64,000 nucleotides of DNA, from contig NZ_JAKRMY010000001.1 of assembly GCF_022346005.1 (NCBI RefSeq), positions 1 to 64,000 of the forward strand, in the 5' to 3' direction. Shown here piece after piece: positions 56,211-64,000 of this stretch. Both the position numbers and the translations under genes were made by a program. Each line of letters starts with the position of its first letter. Position 1 is the stretch's first letter. This stretch comes from Corynebacterium sp. ACRPS. GTDB taxonomy: Bacteria > Actinomycetota > Actinomycetes > Mycobacteriales > Mycobacteriaceae. The notes under the pieces are model-generated. The model ran no database searches, had not been told where the DNA came from, and saw nothing but the letters and a program-made list of their open reading frames with translations.

Positions 56211-57482
56211 ATGAAATTCGCTCGTACCCCGTTATTCCGATATACCGTGGCCCTGCTGGGGTTCCTTTTCGGCGCTCGGAAGGTCGTTGAAGACACCCGC
56301 ATCACAGACTTCCCCATCGATATGGTGGTCTACCGCGAGGGAGTCAAGGCCTTCCTCGAGCACCGCTCCGTCTATAGCGCGCCGATGCCCGCCGGCGATA
56401 TTCAGCTGCCCTTCATTTATCCGCCCTTTGGCGCCTTAGCGATGGTGCCGTTGACGGCCTTTGACGCCATCGACCACACCCTGGCCGGCAATATCATGGT
56501 GATCCTTTCGGATCTCCTAGTGCTCGTGTGCCTCTACTTCGTTTTCAGGGCGGTGCTCAAAAAGCCAGAATTCCTCTTGCCCGTAACCGCCATTACCTGG
56601 GCCATTGTCTTACACTTTGAGCCGGTCGACCTCAATAACAACTATGCCCAAATCAATATAGTGGTCATGGCGCTTGTTATCTTCGACCTCGTTCCGCGCA
56701 AGCGATTCCTGCCGCAGGGAATCCTCGTCGGCGTGGCGGCCGCCATCAAGATAACCCCTCTGGCGATGCTGCTCTACTTCCTTGTGCGCAAGGAATGGAA
56801 GCAGATTGCGACCGCACTTTTCTCCGCCGTAGCGGCCACCCTTCTTGCCGCCGCCTTCCGCTGGGAGGCTTTCGTGGAGTTCTTCAGCTCCACACTGCTC
56901 GACATGGGCTCCGGCCGCGACTTCGGCGTGGGAACCGAGTACCAGTCCAATAGCTCCATCAAGGGCGCCATTCAGCGCATGTATCCATCCATCGAACCCA
57001 TGGAGGCGAATGGCCTGACGATAGGCTTCGCGTGGATCGCGGCCTCCCTTATTGTCATCGTCGTTGCAGCGTGGCTCATCAAGCGCCTGTGTGAGGAGCA
57101 TTTGCTTGTCGATGCCCAATTGGTCACCGCCCTCACCGTCCTGCTCATCTCCCCTGTTTCTTGGTCCCATCACTGGGTCTGGCTCACGCTTATCATCCCG
57201 GTCTTCGCCTACCGCGCGTGGAGCTGGCTTTCTACCGGATGGGCTGCCCGCAACCTCCTGGCCGTCCTCATCGCCTGGGCAGCCCTGTTGCTCACCGTTC
57301 CACCGAAGTGGTGGTGGGGAGATCAAGTCGATGTCCATGCCATGAACCACTTCCAGAAATTCTGGGTGGATGACTTCGTCTGGCTCACCGTGCTTACCGT
57401 AGCGCTGTATGCGGCCGCATTCTGTGCCGCCCAGCGCAAGCAGACCACACGTAGCGCTACTCCTGCTCCGCTAGCGACTTAA
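56211..57482 (+). CDS. GT87-family polyprenol-phosphate-mannose mannosyltransferase
   Basis: 423 residues with about ten membrane segments. The first extracytoplasmic loop has DFPIDMVVYREGVKAFLEHRSVY, with the acidic residue that marks GT87/GT-C enzymes, then QLPFIYPPFGALAMVPL. Later segments include FDLVPRKRFLPQGILVGVAAAIKITPL and SPVSWSHHWVWLTLI, also diagnostic. Such alpha-(1,2)-mannosyltransferases build PIMs and lipomannan/lipoarabinomannan in the envelope. The exact linkage cannot be decided. No obvious ribosome site, so possibly leaderless. Confidence 0.82.
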   Translation: MKFARTPLFRYTVALLGFLFGARKVVEDTRITDFPIDMVVYREGVKAFLEHRSVYSAPMPAGDIQLPFIYPPFGALAMVPLTAFDAIDHTLAGNIMVILSDLLVLVCLYFVFRAVLKKPEFLLPVTAITWAIVLHFEPVDLNNNYAQINIVVMALVIFDLVPRKRFLPQGILVGVAAAIKITPLAMLLYFLVRKEWKQIATALFSAVAATLLAAAFRWEAFVEFFSSTLLDMGSGRDFGVGTEYQSNSSIKGAIQRMYPSIEPMEANGLTIGFAWIAASLIVIVVAAWLIKRLCEEHLLVDAQLVTALTVLLISPVSWSHHWVWLTLIIPVFAYRAWSWLSTGWAARNLLAVLIAWAALLLTVPPKWWWGDQVDVHAMNHFQKFWVDDFVWLTVLTVALYAAAFCAAQRKQTTRSATPAPLAT

Positions 57483-57774
57483 GCGCGGCGAGGTGGGCAT
57501 CGAATGCGGACTTGCCGGTAGCAGTGAGCATAACCCACACGGTGTCCTTATCGCGGGAAGACCCGTACTCGCGGAATCGGCTGATATAGCCTTCGTTTTC
57601 CAAGGCGGTTAATTGTTTAGATAAAGTAGCGGCCGATTGCCCCACTTCTTCCCGCAGCGCCGCGAAGCGCATTTCGCGGCGCACCTGTCCCTCCACCGCA
57701 CCCCGCGCGTTTAATACCGCGCAGATCTTGAAGCGATTGAGAGGATAGATAACCGGGTCAATATCACTGAGCAC
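57457..57774 (-). CDS. small winged-helix (MarR/HTH_34-type) regulator
   Basis: 105 residues from GTG 57774, which has AAGGAGAAGG just upstream. The wHTH is YPLNRFKICAVLNARGAV... MRFAALREEVGQSAATLSKQLTALENEGYISRFRE, and the wing is SSRDKDTVWVMLT. It overlaps the end of the membrane-protein gene upstream, so the pair is co-translated, and overlaps the 3' end of the convergent mannosyltransferase gene by 26 bases. A perfect palindrome upstream of the pair is a candidate autoregulatory site. Confidence 0.78.
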   Translation of the reverse strand: MLSDIDPVIYPLNRFKICAVLNARGAVEGQVRREMRFAALREEVGQSAATLSKQLTALENEGYISRFREYGSSRDKDTVWVMLTATGKSAFDAHLAALKSLAEQE

Positions 57775-58219
57775 TACGGCCTTCTCCTTGCCGCGCTGCA
57801 AGGTCCAAGGCACGAGATTGCAGCACCCAGACCATTGCCACTGCCCACACCGCGATGAAGATCACCAAGGCCCACATGTGCTCACGCAGCATGTTGGTGA
57901 TAAAGATCGGGATAAGTATTACTGCCATCCCCGCGTAGTATTTCTTATCGGCCTTGGGCTGTGAATGTGGGTCCTGGCGATAGCTGGTCCGCACCTTGCT
58001 CTGATGATGAAGCAGCGCCCACACGATGAGGCCTATAAGGACAAAGTAGAAAATGAGAAACGCGACGGGGTGTATTATCTCCGCGAATACTGTTATTCCC
58101 ACATAGAACACAGCGAATGCGATCACTAGGAGGATATTTTGCATAAGCCGCTTTCGCTCAGCGCCTTGATCCTGCAGGCTGTCATTAAACTCGAGCGACT
58201 TCTTTAGCTCATCTTCCAT
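57764..58219 (-). CDS. four-span membrane protein paired with a regulator
   Basis: 151 residues: charged N-terminus, two adjacent membrane segments (LLVIAFAVFYVGITVFAEI, AFLIFYFVLIGLIVWALL), a hydrophilic loop, two more segments (YYAGMAVILIPIFITNML, ALVIFIAVWAVAMVWVL) and a polar tail. No family recognised. Gene pairs of a small HTH_34 regulator and such a membrane protein are widespread in actinobacteria and may be a sensor or antibiotic-response pair, which is inference. Confidence 0.65.
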   Translation of the reverse strand: MEDELKKSLEFNDSLQDQGAERKRLMQNILLVIAFAVFYVGITVFAEIIHPVAFLIFYFVLIGLIVWALLHHQSKVRTSYRQDPHSQPKADKKYYAGMAVILIPIFITNMLREHMWALVIFIAVWAVAMVWVLQSRALDLAARQGEGRSAQ

Positions 58220-58242
58220 TTTCTACCACCATCCCCAAAATC

Positions 58243-58294
58243 CAGATTCCATACTTTCCGTTATGGCAATTCTTTCACTTTCCATGATGGAAAG
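58243..58294 (-). promoter_or_regulatory. palindromes upstream of the membrane protein / regulator pair
   Basis: CTTTCCAT-G-ATGGAAAG at 58278-58294 is a perfect 8-base-arm palindrome. A second partial copy, CCATActttccgtTATGG, lies near 58243. Both lie within 75 bases of the first gene's start and are the natural binding site candidates for the winged-helix protein. Confidence 0.5.
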
Positions 58295-58302
58295 CAAGGG
58301 TG

Positions 58303-58338
58303 AAAAGAAAATCCCCACCGCATTAACTGCGGCGGGGT
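58303..58338 (-). terminator. terminator of the DoxX gene
   Basis: Stem CCCCACCGCA (58313-58322) with TGCGGCGGGG (58328-58337), one G-U pair; ATTTTCTTTTC follows on the minus strand. Confidence 0.65.
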
Positions 58339-58365
58339 TCCACTTACGCGGTAGCGAGTAACAGG

Positions 58366-59253
58366 CTAAGCGATGGGGTTTACGGCTGCGCCAAAGAACC
58401 ACACGGCAACCAAGATGGCGATACCGACCACCACAAAGACCCACGACGTACCCAGCGGGCGCCGCGCCCAAGAGCGACCAAAGTCCAAGGAAATGAAACC
58501 AGGACCGGTAAATTGCAGGCCAATCGCGATAACGAAAAGGACCAGCGATAGCCATACCGAGTCCGGCCAGTCAAAGACCTGCAGACCAGCGCCCGATTCC
58601 GCCAGTTCGTGCAAGGCGGTGAAACCGGTAACGACCAAACCGAGCATGGCCGCAAGAGGGCTAATCAGGCCCAAAAGGAGGAATGCTCCGGCGATCAGCT
58701 GCACGGTTGGTACCGCCAAGGCAAAGGAATTAGCCCAAGCGTACTGCGAGTAATCGCTTTCCAGTCCGGAGACTCCGGCGCCATCGCCCAGCGAGAAGAA
58801 CGTGGACACGCCAGCGATGATGAGGTAGGCGCTCATAGCCAAGCGGACAAAGAAGAGGCCAAAGTCAATGGTGCCGCGGCGCCCATAACGCTTGTAGCCT
58901 TCCTTATCCTCCTGTTCCTGCTGAAGCTTGCGCTCTTGTTCCGCCAGCTCTTCTGGACTCAAGCCGGCATCGTCTGCCGCAAAACCTTCGGCCTGCGACG
59001 CCGCTGCGGGATCCAATACCGCGGTATCCTCACCTGCGGATTGCTGGTTTCCCTGCTGCGTGGCCCCATTAGCGGCATTGGGCAAAACCTCCGTCTCCGC
59101 CGCCTCTTGCTTCTGCGGCCGAATTTCTTGCGGTTCGGCGCGCCCTGCGCGGGCAAAGACATCGGGGTTATCCTGCCGCATGGAATCATAGGCTGGAACG
59201 TTAAGATCCTCGTCTAAGGGATTGGCTTTATCCGGTTGCTGCTTATCGCTCAT
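58366..59253 (-). CDS. DoxX-family membrane protein with long acidic N-terminus
   Basis: 295 residues. About 125 residues of Gln/Glu/Ala-rich disordered sequence (with EELAEQERKLQQEQEDKEG) precede a four-span DoxX domain: RLAMSAYLIIAGVSTFF, VPTVQLIAGAFLLLGLI, AMLGLVVTGFTALHEL, WLSLVLFVIAIGLQFTGPG, and a final segment. Actinobacterial DoxX proteins work with SodA and SseA in redox control, by analogy with mycobacteria. Divergent from the reductase gene. Confidence 0.8.
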   Translation of the reverse strand: MSDKQQPDKANPLDEDLNVPAYDSMRQDNPDVFARAGRAEPQEIRPQKQEAAETEVLPNAANGATQQGNQQSAGEDTAVLDPAAASQAEGFAADDAGLSPEELAEQERKLQQEQEDKEGYKRYGRRGTIDFGLFFVRLAMSAYLIIAGVSTFFSLGDGAGVSGLESDYSQYAWANSFALAVPTVQLIAGAFLLLGLISPLAAMLGLVVTGFTALHELAESGAGLQVFDWPDSVWLSLVLFVIAIGLQFTGPGFISLDFGRSWARRPLGTSWVFVVVGIAILVAVWFFGAAVNPIA

Positions 59254-59345
59254 ATGACCAACTTAAGACAGTTGCCTGCAGTTTTGCGGTACCGTTATCG
59301 GCGCGCCGCAATTGTCCCCGCACTCCTCTTCCCCCAGCCCCCATC

Positions 59346-59380
59346 TTGTTGTAATATCAACAATGTCACATAGTTGACAT
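59346..59380 (+). promoter_or_regulatory. two adjacent perfect inverted repeats upstream of the reductase gene
   Basis: TTGTTG-TAATAT-CAACAA (59346-59363) and ATGTCA-CATAGT-TGACAT (59363-59380) share one base and abut the TATAAA-type element at 59380-59385. The second has ATGT...ACAT ends as in PadR-type operators. Two operators for one repressor, or for two, would control the downstream gene. Confidence 0.45.
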
Positions 59381-59448
59381 ATAAACATTAATTACCGGCG
59401 GGGACACTTTCCCCGCCTTATGAATCCACCAGAATTGGGAACGAATCG

Positions 59449-60546
59449 ATGACTTCACACGACTCCGACTGGGCCGGAGATGCCCGCAATGCTTCACCAG
59501 ATGGCGAGTTTATTCGCGATACCACCTATATCGAAGACCGCATTTCACCAAAGGTATCCGAGATAACCGCGCAGGATGATGGCACCTTTTACTGGCCCAT
59601 GGAGGCTGGCCGTTACCGCCTGGTGGCGGCCCGTGCCTGCCCGTGGGCGCACCGCGCGGTCATCGCTCGCCGCCTGTTGGGCTTAGAGGACTCCATTTCC
59701 TTGGCCCTCGCCGGGCCCGTACACGATGCGCGGTCCTGGACATTCGACCTCGACGAGGGCGAAGTAGACCCGGTTTTGGGCTACAAGCGCCTGCAGGAAG
59801 CCTACTTCGAGCGCTTTCCAGATTACCCCCGCGGAATTACTGTGCCAGCCTTGGTAGAAGAATCCACCGGCCGGGTAGTCACCAATGATTACCCCTCGAT
59901 GGTGCGCGATTTTATTGAAAAGTGGACGGACTTCCAGGCAGAAGGCGCTCCCGATCTCTTCCCTGAACAGCACCGCGAGGAGATGAACGAGCTCAACGAG
60001 TACATCTTCCACGGCATCAATAATGGCGTGTACCGCTGCGGTTTTGCCGGCTCGCAAGAAGCCTACGAAGAGGCTTATGACCAACTGTGGGAGGCGCTCG
60101 ATTGGGCCGAGGAGCGCCTGGGCACCCAGCGCTATATGGTTGGCGATCACATTACCGAAACCGATATCCGCCTATTTGCCACCCTCGTGCGCTTCGATCC
60201 CGTGTATTACTCGCACTTCAAGTGCTCGCGCCACAAGATCCAGGAACTGCCCAACCTGCGCGGCTACCTGCAAGAACTATTCCAGCTACCGGGCTTTGGT
60301 GATACCACCGATTTCACCGAGATCAAACAGCACTACTTTGCCACGCACACCGAAATCAACCCCACCCGCATCGTTCCGGTGGGACCGGATATGTCCTGGC
60401 TAGCAGAGCCGCACGACCGCGATCGCTTTGGCGGGCAGCCCTTTGCCCCTGGCGTGCGACTCCCGGGCCCCATTCCCTCCGGCGAGGAAGTAAAGAATCC
60501 GGAAGACTTTCAGCTTAAGCTCTTCCCAGCCCCGCAGCCGCGTTAA
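59449..60546 (+). CDS. Xi-class GST / glutathionyl-hydroquinone reductase-like protein
   Basis: 365 residues. Thioredoxin-like N-terminus with the catalytic Cys in RACPWAHRAVIARRLLGLE, and a C-terminal GST helical domain (GDHITETDIRLFATLVRFDPVYYSHFKCS). E. coli relatives reduce glutathionyl-hydroquinones; corynebacteria use mycothiol, so the physiological thiol is probably mycothiol (inference). The 3' end overlaps the convergent lysG by 32 bases. Confidence 0.85.
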   Translation: MTSHDSDWAGDARNASPDGEFIRDTTYIEDRISPKVSEITAQDDGTFYWPMEAGRYRLVAARACPWAHRAVIARRLLGLEDSISLALAGPVHDARSWTFDLDEGEVDPVLGYKRLQEAYFERFPDYPRGITVPALVEESTGRVVTNDYPSMVRDFIEKWTDFQAEGAPDLFPEQHREEMNELNEYIFHGINNGVYRCGFAGSQEAYEEAYDQLWEALDWAEERLGTQRYMVGDHITETDIRLFATLVRFDPVYYSHFKCSRHKIQELPNLRGYLQELFQLPGFGDTTDFTEIKQHYFATHTEINPTRIVPVGPDMSWLAEPHDRDRFGGQPFAPGVRLPGPIPSGEEVKNPEDFQLKLFPAPQPR

Positions 60547-61387
60547 TCACAGACCGCGTCAGATCGCTTAAGACCTCGGATTCTAGGCGCCAACGCTGCC
60601 AGTAGAGGTCGATGTCGAGCTGGTGGTCATCGAGAAGCAGCAGCTCTTTCGATTCCACCAGCGGCTGGGCCTGGACCTGCGGCAAAAGCCCCCACCCCAG
60701 GCCCACGCGCACGGCCTCCAGGTAGCCTTCCGAAGAGGGAATTTGCGAGACCCGTGCGCGCACGACGTGGGAGTCAATAAAGCGCTCGCGCATGGCATCA
60801 TCGAGCACTTGGTCATTGGGGCCATAGCCCACCAGCGGCATCGTCTCCCAGGTAAACCGCCCTGAATGAAAGCCTTCCGCGATATGCGGGGCGGCAACGG
60901 CGAAATAGCGCATGGTCCCCAAAAACGTGGAATCGCACCCGGATACCGGCGAATGCTCCCTCGTTACCGCACCCAAAACATCGCCGCGCCGCAGCATCGC
61001 GAGCGTGCGGGCCTCATCCTCAATGCGTATGCGCAGGGCAACGTCTCCCTGCTGCGCGGTATCGCTTAATACCTGCGTAAACCAGGTGGCGAGCGAGTCG
61101 GAGTTGATGGCCACCGACAGGGGCACGCGCGCTAGGCGCTGGCCCAACCGGGCATCGGTTTCCGCCTGCACCAACGCCATGCGCCGGGCCGCCTGTACGA
61201 GGACTTCGCCGGCTTCCGTCGCCCCCACCGGATTCGCCCGCCGCACCAGCACACGGCCGGTGCTCGCCTCCAACGCCTTAATGCGCTGGCTTACCGCAGA
61301 TGGGGAAATCCCCAGGACCGAGGCGGCGACCTCAAAGCTTCCTTCCTCCACGATGGCCAGCAAGGTTTCCAAATGTACCGGGTTCAT
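60515..61387 (-). CDS. lysG: LysR-family activator of lysE
   Basis: 290 residues. N-terminal HTH MNPVHLETLLAIVEEGSFEVAASVLGISPSAVSQRIKALEAS and the ArgP/LysG effector domain (SDSLATWFTQVL, PLVGYGPNDQVLDDA, VGLGWGLLPQVQ). The divergent arrangement with lysE is that of C. glutamicum, where LysG activates lysE with lysine, arginine or histidine as coinducer. The intergenic gap is 69 bases. Confidence 0.92.
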   Translation of the reverse strand: MNPVHLETLLAIVEEGSFEVAASVLGISPSAVSQRIKALEASTGRVLVRRANPVGATEAGEVLVQAARRMALVQAETDARLGQRLARVPLSVAINSDSLATWFTQVLSDTAQQGDVALRIRIEDEARTLAMLRRGDVLGAVTREHSPVSGCDSTFLGTMRYFAVAAPHIAEGFHSGRFTWETMPLVGYGPNDQVLDDAMRERFIDSHVVRARVSQIPSSEGYLEAVRVGLGWGLLPQVQAQPLVESKELLLLDDHQLDIDLYWQRWRLESEVLSDLTRSVINAAAGLGRA

Positions 61388-61456
61388 GAAGCTATTCTAA
61401 ACCATATGAAGATAGATTAACTGGACTTATTTACCGCTTGGATCCACACTAGGGGC

Positions 61457-62176
61457 ATGTCCATCGTGCTTGCTGGTTTTGTGCTTGGTTTATCCCTCAT
61501 CGTGGCCGTCGGCCCCCAAAATGCGATGCTGTTGAAATACGGCATCCGCCGCGATCACATCGGGCTCATCATCGTGGTGTGCGCGCTTTCCGATGTCATC
61601 CTCATTACCTCCGGCACCGCCGGTGTCGGCTACCTGGTTGAGCGCTTTCCCAATGCGCTTGAGGCGCTCAAGTACATCGGCGCGGCATACCTCGCCTTTT
61701 TCACCTTCACCTGCTTCCGCGATGCCTTCAAAACCAAGGGCGAGGCCATCGACGTGGAATCCACTTCCCCTAATTCCACCGAGGAAGTCGCGACCTTCGA
61801 CGGCGACACCACGGGTGGGGCCGGCACCGGGCACGGTTCTGTCGCCACAGCTACCGCCACCCAGCGCCAGGAAATTAAGCGCTCTCCCTCCTGGGTTAAG
61901 CCACTACTTACCGCGCTGGCGCTAACCTGGCTCAATCCAGGCGCCTATGTTGATGTGCTGGTCATGCTCGGCGGCATCGCCAACCAGTATGGCGACCCCG
62001 GCCGGTGGCTTTTCGCCGGCGGTGCCATTGCCGCCAGCTTTACGTGGTTTCCCGTCATTGGCTTTGGCGCTGCCCGCTTCTCCCACGTCCTCTCCCGCCC
62101 CGAGGTATGGCGCTGGATCAACGTTGGCATCGGCGTCATCATGGTTGGCCTGACCCTCAAGCTCCTCCTGCTGTAA
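61457..62176 (+). CDS. lysE: L-lysine/L-arginine exporter
   Basis: 239 residues, RhtB/LysE superfamily. Signature GPQNAMLLKYGIRRDHIGLI in the first span, then a central hydrophilic loop of about 65 residues rich in Thr/Ser/Gly (typical of corynebacterial LysE) and TALALTWLNPGAYVDVLVMLGG. Five to six spans. Exports lysine under dipeptide excess. Regulated by the divergent LysG. Confidence 0.93.
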   Translation: MSIVLAGFVLGLSLIVAVGPQNAMLLKYGIRRDHIGLIIVVCALSDVILITSGTAGVGYLVERFPNALEALKYIGAAYLAFFTFTCFRDAFKTKGEAIDVESTSPNSTEEVATFDGDTTGGAGTGHGSVATATATQRQEIKRSPSWVKPLLTALALTWLNPGAYVDVLVMLGGIANQYGDPGRWLFAGGAIAASFTWFPVIGFGAARFSHVLSRPEVWRWINVGIGVIMVGLTLKLLLL

Positions 62177-62236
62177 TCCCTTGGCCAGCTCCAGCCCTAA
62201 GCGTTAAAAGGGGCATCGGCAAGCACAAGGCATAGA

Positions 62237-62274
62237 AAATCCCTCCCCGGGAAATCCTGGGGAGGGAAATTTAT
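62237..62274. terminator. bidirectional terminator between lysE and the YkvI-type gene
   Basis: Stem CCCTCCCC (62241-62248) with GGGGAGGG (62259-62266), flanked by AAAAT and AAATTTATT so it can serve both converging genes. Confidence 0.75.
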
Positions 62275-62289
62275 TGCTCTAAGGCGAGA

Positions 62290-63720
62290 TTACTTCTGGG
62301 AGCTTTCCGCTTCGGAAGACTCATCGTCTTCCTCTGGGTCACCGATAGCACCGGTTTCTTCGATCCACTTTTCAATCTCTTCCGGCGAGCGGTCGTGCTC
62401 TACGCCCTCGCGCTCGATGTAGTAGGTGTGATCGTCCTGGTTTTGCTTCTCAAATTCTTCCTTATCAAAGTCCACATCGTCATCACCGTCAAGCTTTTCC
62501 GTCACCTCGGTCACGAGCTCTTCATAGAGGGATTCGCTATCCATATTGGAATCCTCGAGGTGCTGGCCAATCTCGTCGTCGTAGCGATCTGCGTCGTATT
62601 CCTTGTTCGGGTTCAGCTTCAGGTGCATCAGCGAACGCACGCGCTCGCGGCGCAGCGCCTCGTCCTGAATCTTGGACTGGCTGCGGAACCATGCGAAGAC
62701 CAAGACGGCCACCATCGCGATGCCCATGTAGCCGATGACCGGGTAGACGTACTGCATCAAGGTCTTGAAGCCGAAGAAGGAGACGCCGAAACCTGCGAAA
62801 CAGCCGGCGATGAAGATAACGCGGAACTTTGCCTCATTGCCCGCGGAAAGGCGCTTACCCAATGCGTAGAACATACCAATGGCGGTATTGAAAATCATCA
62901 GGTAAATAATGATGGCCATGATTGCGCCCAAGACTGGGTTGACGCTATCGACCAAGGACAGCATCGGGATATCGGAGCCCTCAATCTCCTCGGCGTTCAT
63001 CAGCAGGGAGAAGCCTGCCAGGCCCATCATGACGGAGTAGACGATGCCGCCTACGATGCCGCCCCAACCGGCCTCACGGGGGCTAATGTTATCGCCGCCG
63101 ATAACCAGCGACATCGAAACCGCCAGCATCAAAGCTAGGCCGTTGTAGTTCAGCGCGGAGACCAACCAGTTGCCGATCGGGGTATCGATTTGGCTGGAGG
63201 CTTCCATTGCCGCACCGATATCGTCCGGCATATTGAACATGGTGTAGATGGCCACACCAATGACGGCAATAATGATGGACGGCGTGAGCATACCGATGAC
63301 CTTGGACACCTTATCGACGTCCATCATACCGACGGCAATCACGAGCCCCAACATCAGCGTCGAGCCGATCCAAGCCTGCCAGCCAAATTGCTGCTCCATA
63401 TTGGAACCGGCACCGGCCAGCATCACGAAGCCGATGGCGAAGAGCGTGATGATAACGGCGACGTCCAATAGCTTAGACACGATAGGGTGGGTGACCTTGC
63501 GGAATACCGTGTTGTGCTCAGTGGCGTGGAAATAGCTGCCCAATTGCAAGAACACGGTGCCCGCCAGCGTCATAATGGCCGCTGCGACCACAATGCCGGC
63601 AATACCCCAGGTGCCGAAGGCGGTGAAATATTGCACGACCTCTTGGCCCGTAGCAAAGCCCGCGCCTACCAGCAGGCCCACGAAGGACATAGCCATGGCG
63701 AGAATATTTTTATAAGACAC
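62290..63720 (-). CDS. YkvI-type membrane transporter with acidic C-terminal tail
   Basis: 476 residues. About ten membrane segments of APC-like fold: FVGLLVGAGFATGQEVVQYF in the first span is the YkvI/branched-chain-like broken helix, and SLVIGGDNISPREAGWGGIVGG is a second landmark. From about residue 350 a 125-residue cytoplasmic tail follows that is strongly acidic (DGDDDVDFDKEEFEK, EDDESSEAESSQK). Substrate unknown; amino acids are likely. Preceded by about 200 bases without recognisable features apart from a short hairpin near 63818. Confidence 0.75.
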   Translation of the reverse strand: MSYKNILAMAMSFVGLLVGAGFATGQEVVQYFTAFGTWGIAGIVVAAAIMTLAGTVFLQLGSYFHATEHNTVFRKVTHPIVSKLLDVAVIITLFAIGFVMLAGAGSNMEQQFGWQAWIGSTLMLGLVIAVGMMDVDKVSKVIGMLTPSIIIAVIGVAIYTMFNMPDDIGAAMEASSQIDTPIGNWLVSALNYNGLALMLAVSMSLVIGGDNISPREAGWGGIVGGIVYSVMMGLAGFSLLMNAEEIEGSDIPMLSLVDSVNPVLGAIMAIIIYLMIFNTAIGMFYALGKRLSAGNEAKFRVIFIAGCFAGFGVSFFGFKTLMQYVYPVIGYMGIAMVAVLVFAWFRSQSKIQDEALRRERVRSLMHLKLNPNKEYDADRYDDEIGQHLEDSNMDSESLYEELVTEVTEKLDGDDDVDFDKEEFEKQNQDDHTYYIEREGVEHDRSPEEIEKWIEETGAIGDPEEDDESSEAESSQK

Positions 63721-63922
63721 AGTTGCCTAACTTTTGTAGCGGATAATTTTCACACACCAGTGCGCGCGTCCTAGGCCCCCTCCTTATCCCCCGACGCGTG
63801 CGGGGAGGCGCGGCGCAGGAGTGTGCTCCTGTGCACATGGTACGTAACCCAATAACGAAATCCTACTTGCACGTGCGTGAAATACAATACATCATCTTTT
63901 GTCGATGAAGTAGCTTACATAC

Positions 63923-64000
63923 TTAATCCGCGAAAGTTTCCGTATCGATGACAAAACGGAACTTCACATCACCGGCAACAACCCGCTCATAGGCTGCGTC
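63923..64000 (-). CDS. zinc-type NAD(P)-dependent alcohol dehydrogenase, C-terminal end (partial)
   Basis: The last 25 codons of a minus-strand gene end at TAA 63923-63925. DAAYERVVAGDVKFRFVIDT is the standard end of medium-chain, YahK/Adh-type alcohol dehydrogenases. The rest lies beyond the window. Confidence 0.65.
   Translation of the reverse strand, partial: DAAYERVVAGDVKFRFVIDTETFAD

Noticed and set aside
63721-63922. Possible riboswitch upstream of the YkvI-type gene
   Set aside because: Only one short hairpin (GCAGGAG...CTCCTGTGC) seen; no conserved riboswitch core recognised.

Overview
The window comes from a high-GC Gram-positive actinobacterium, almost certainly a Corynebacterium. 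The evidence is the gene order shared with Mycobacterium/Corynebacterium (coaD-rsmD-recG-DhaL-ung-thiL-DUF3515-ddl-gpsA-mutT1-like-leuDC-IclR, then gltX-FAH-leuB-serA-ilvCNB-cfp6-like-ilvD), the divergent lysG/lysE pair, an IclR-type leucine regulator and an IS1249-type element.

Layout. 1-2030 is a scar of mobile DNA: the end of one IS3-type element, the tail of an IS110-type transposase, a second IS3-type element with apparent lesions in both orfs, and the 3' third of a tRNA gene that looks like an attachment-site remnant, followed by a terminator. 2341-5774 is a translationally coupled block: a DUF368 (PopT-type) membrane protein and a polar amino-acid ABC importer. 5803-12962 is a tightly packed minus-strand housekeeping operon (thiL, ung, DhaL-domain protein, recG, a small biotinyl/lipoyl-domain protein, rsmD, coaD, TSUP permease). 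12985-20860 holds DUF3515, ddl, gpsA, a Nudix/histidine-phosphatase fusion, a membrane protein, leuCD and their divergent IclR regulator with a clear palindromic operator. 21067-26452 holds a His-rich metal-binding-type protein and two large YhgE/Pip membrane proteins. 26784-28715 holds two tRNA-Glu genes and a tRNA-Gln, with an IS1249-type element inserted in the terminator of one tRNA-Glu. gltX follows.

The most interesting block is 30669-40369, a seven-gene, largely overlapping plus-strand operon. It encodes a metal-type (ZnuABC-like) ABC transporter whose solute-binding lipoprotein has a repeat domain spliced into it, and four secreted proteins carrying the same repeat. One of these has a C-terminal LANTG sortase-like signal; the other three end in membrane anchors. 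Every repeat copy keeps an H-x-H motif, and most also carry a (G)H-x-D motif. The layout suggests a surface-to-membrane ligand relay, most likely for a metal. A Zur-like box abuts the -10 of its promoter. The families are known by model name in actinobacteria (the anchored-repeat ABC transporter families), but to my knowledge the mechanism is not settled.

40394-57482 returns to chromosomal genes: an esterase, isochorismate synthase, a methyltransferase, an FAH-family hydrolase, leuB, a frameshifted serA, a lipoprotein, a DUF262 protein, ilvC/ilvN/ilvB with an attenuator leader peptide, a CFP6-like PH protein, ilvD and a GT87 mannosyltransferase. 57457-64000 contains a winged-helix regulator/membrane protein pair with its own palindrome, a DoxX protein, a glutathionyl-hydroquinone-reductase-like protein, lysG/lysE, a YkvI-type transporter and the end of an alcohol dehydrogenase gene.

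Metabolically the window is dominated by branched-chain amino acid synthesis (leuB, leuCD, ilvBNC, ilvD), with serine synthesis and lysine export alongside.
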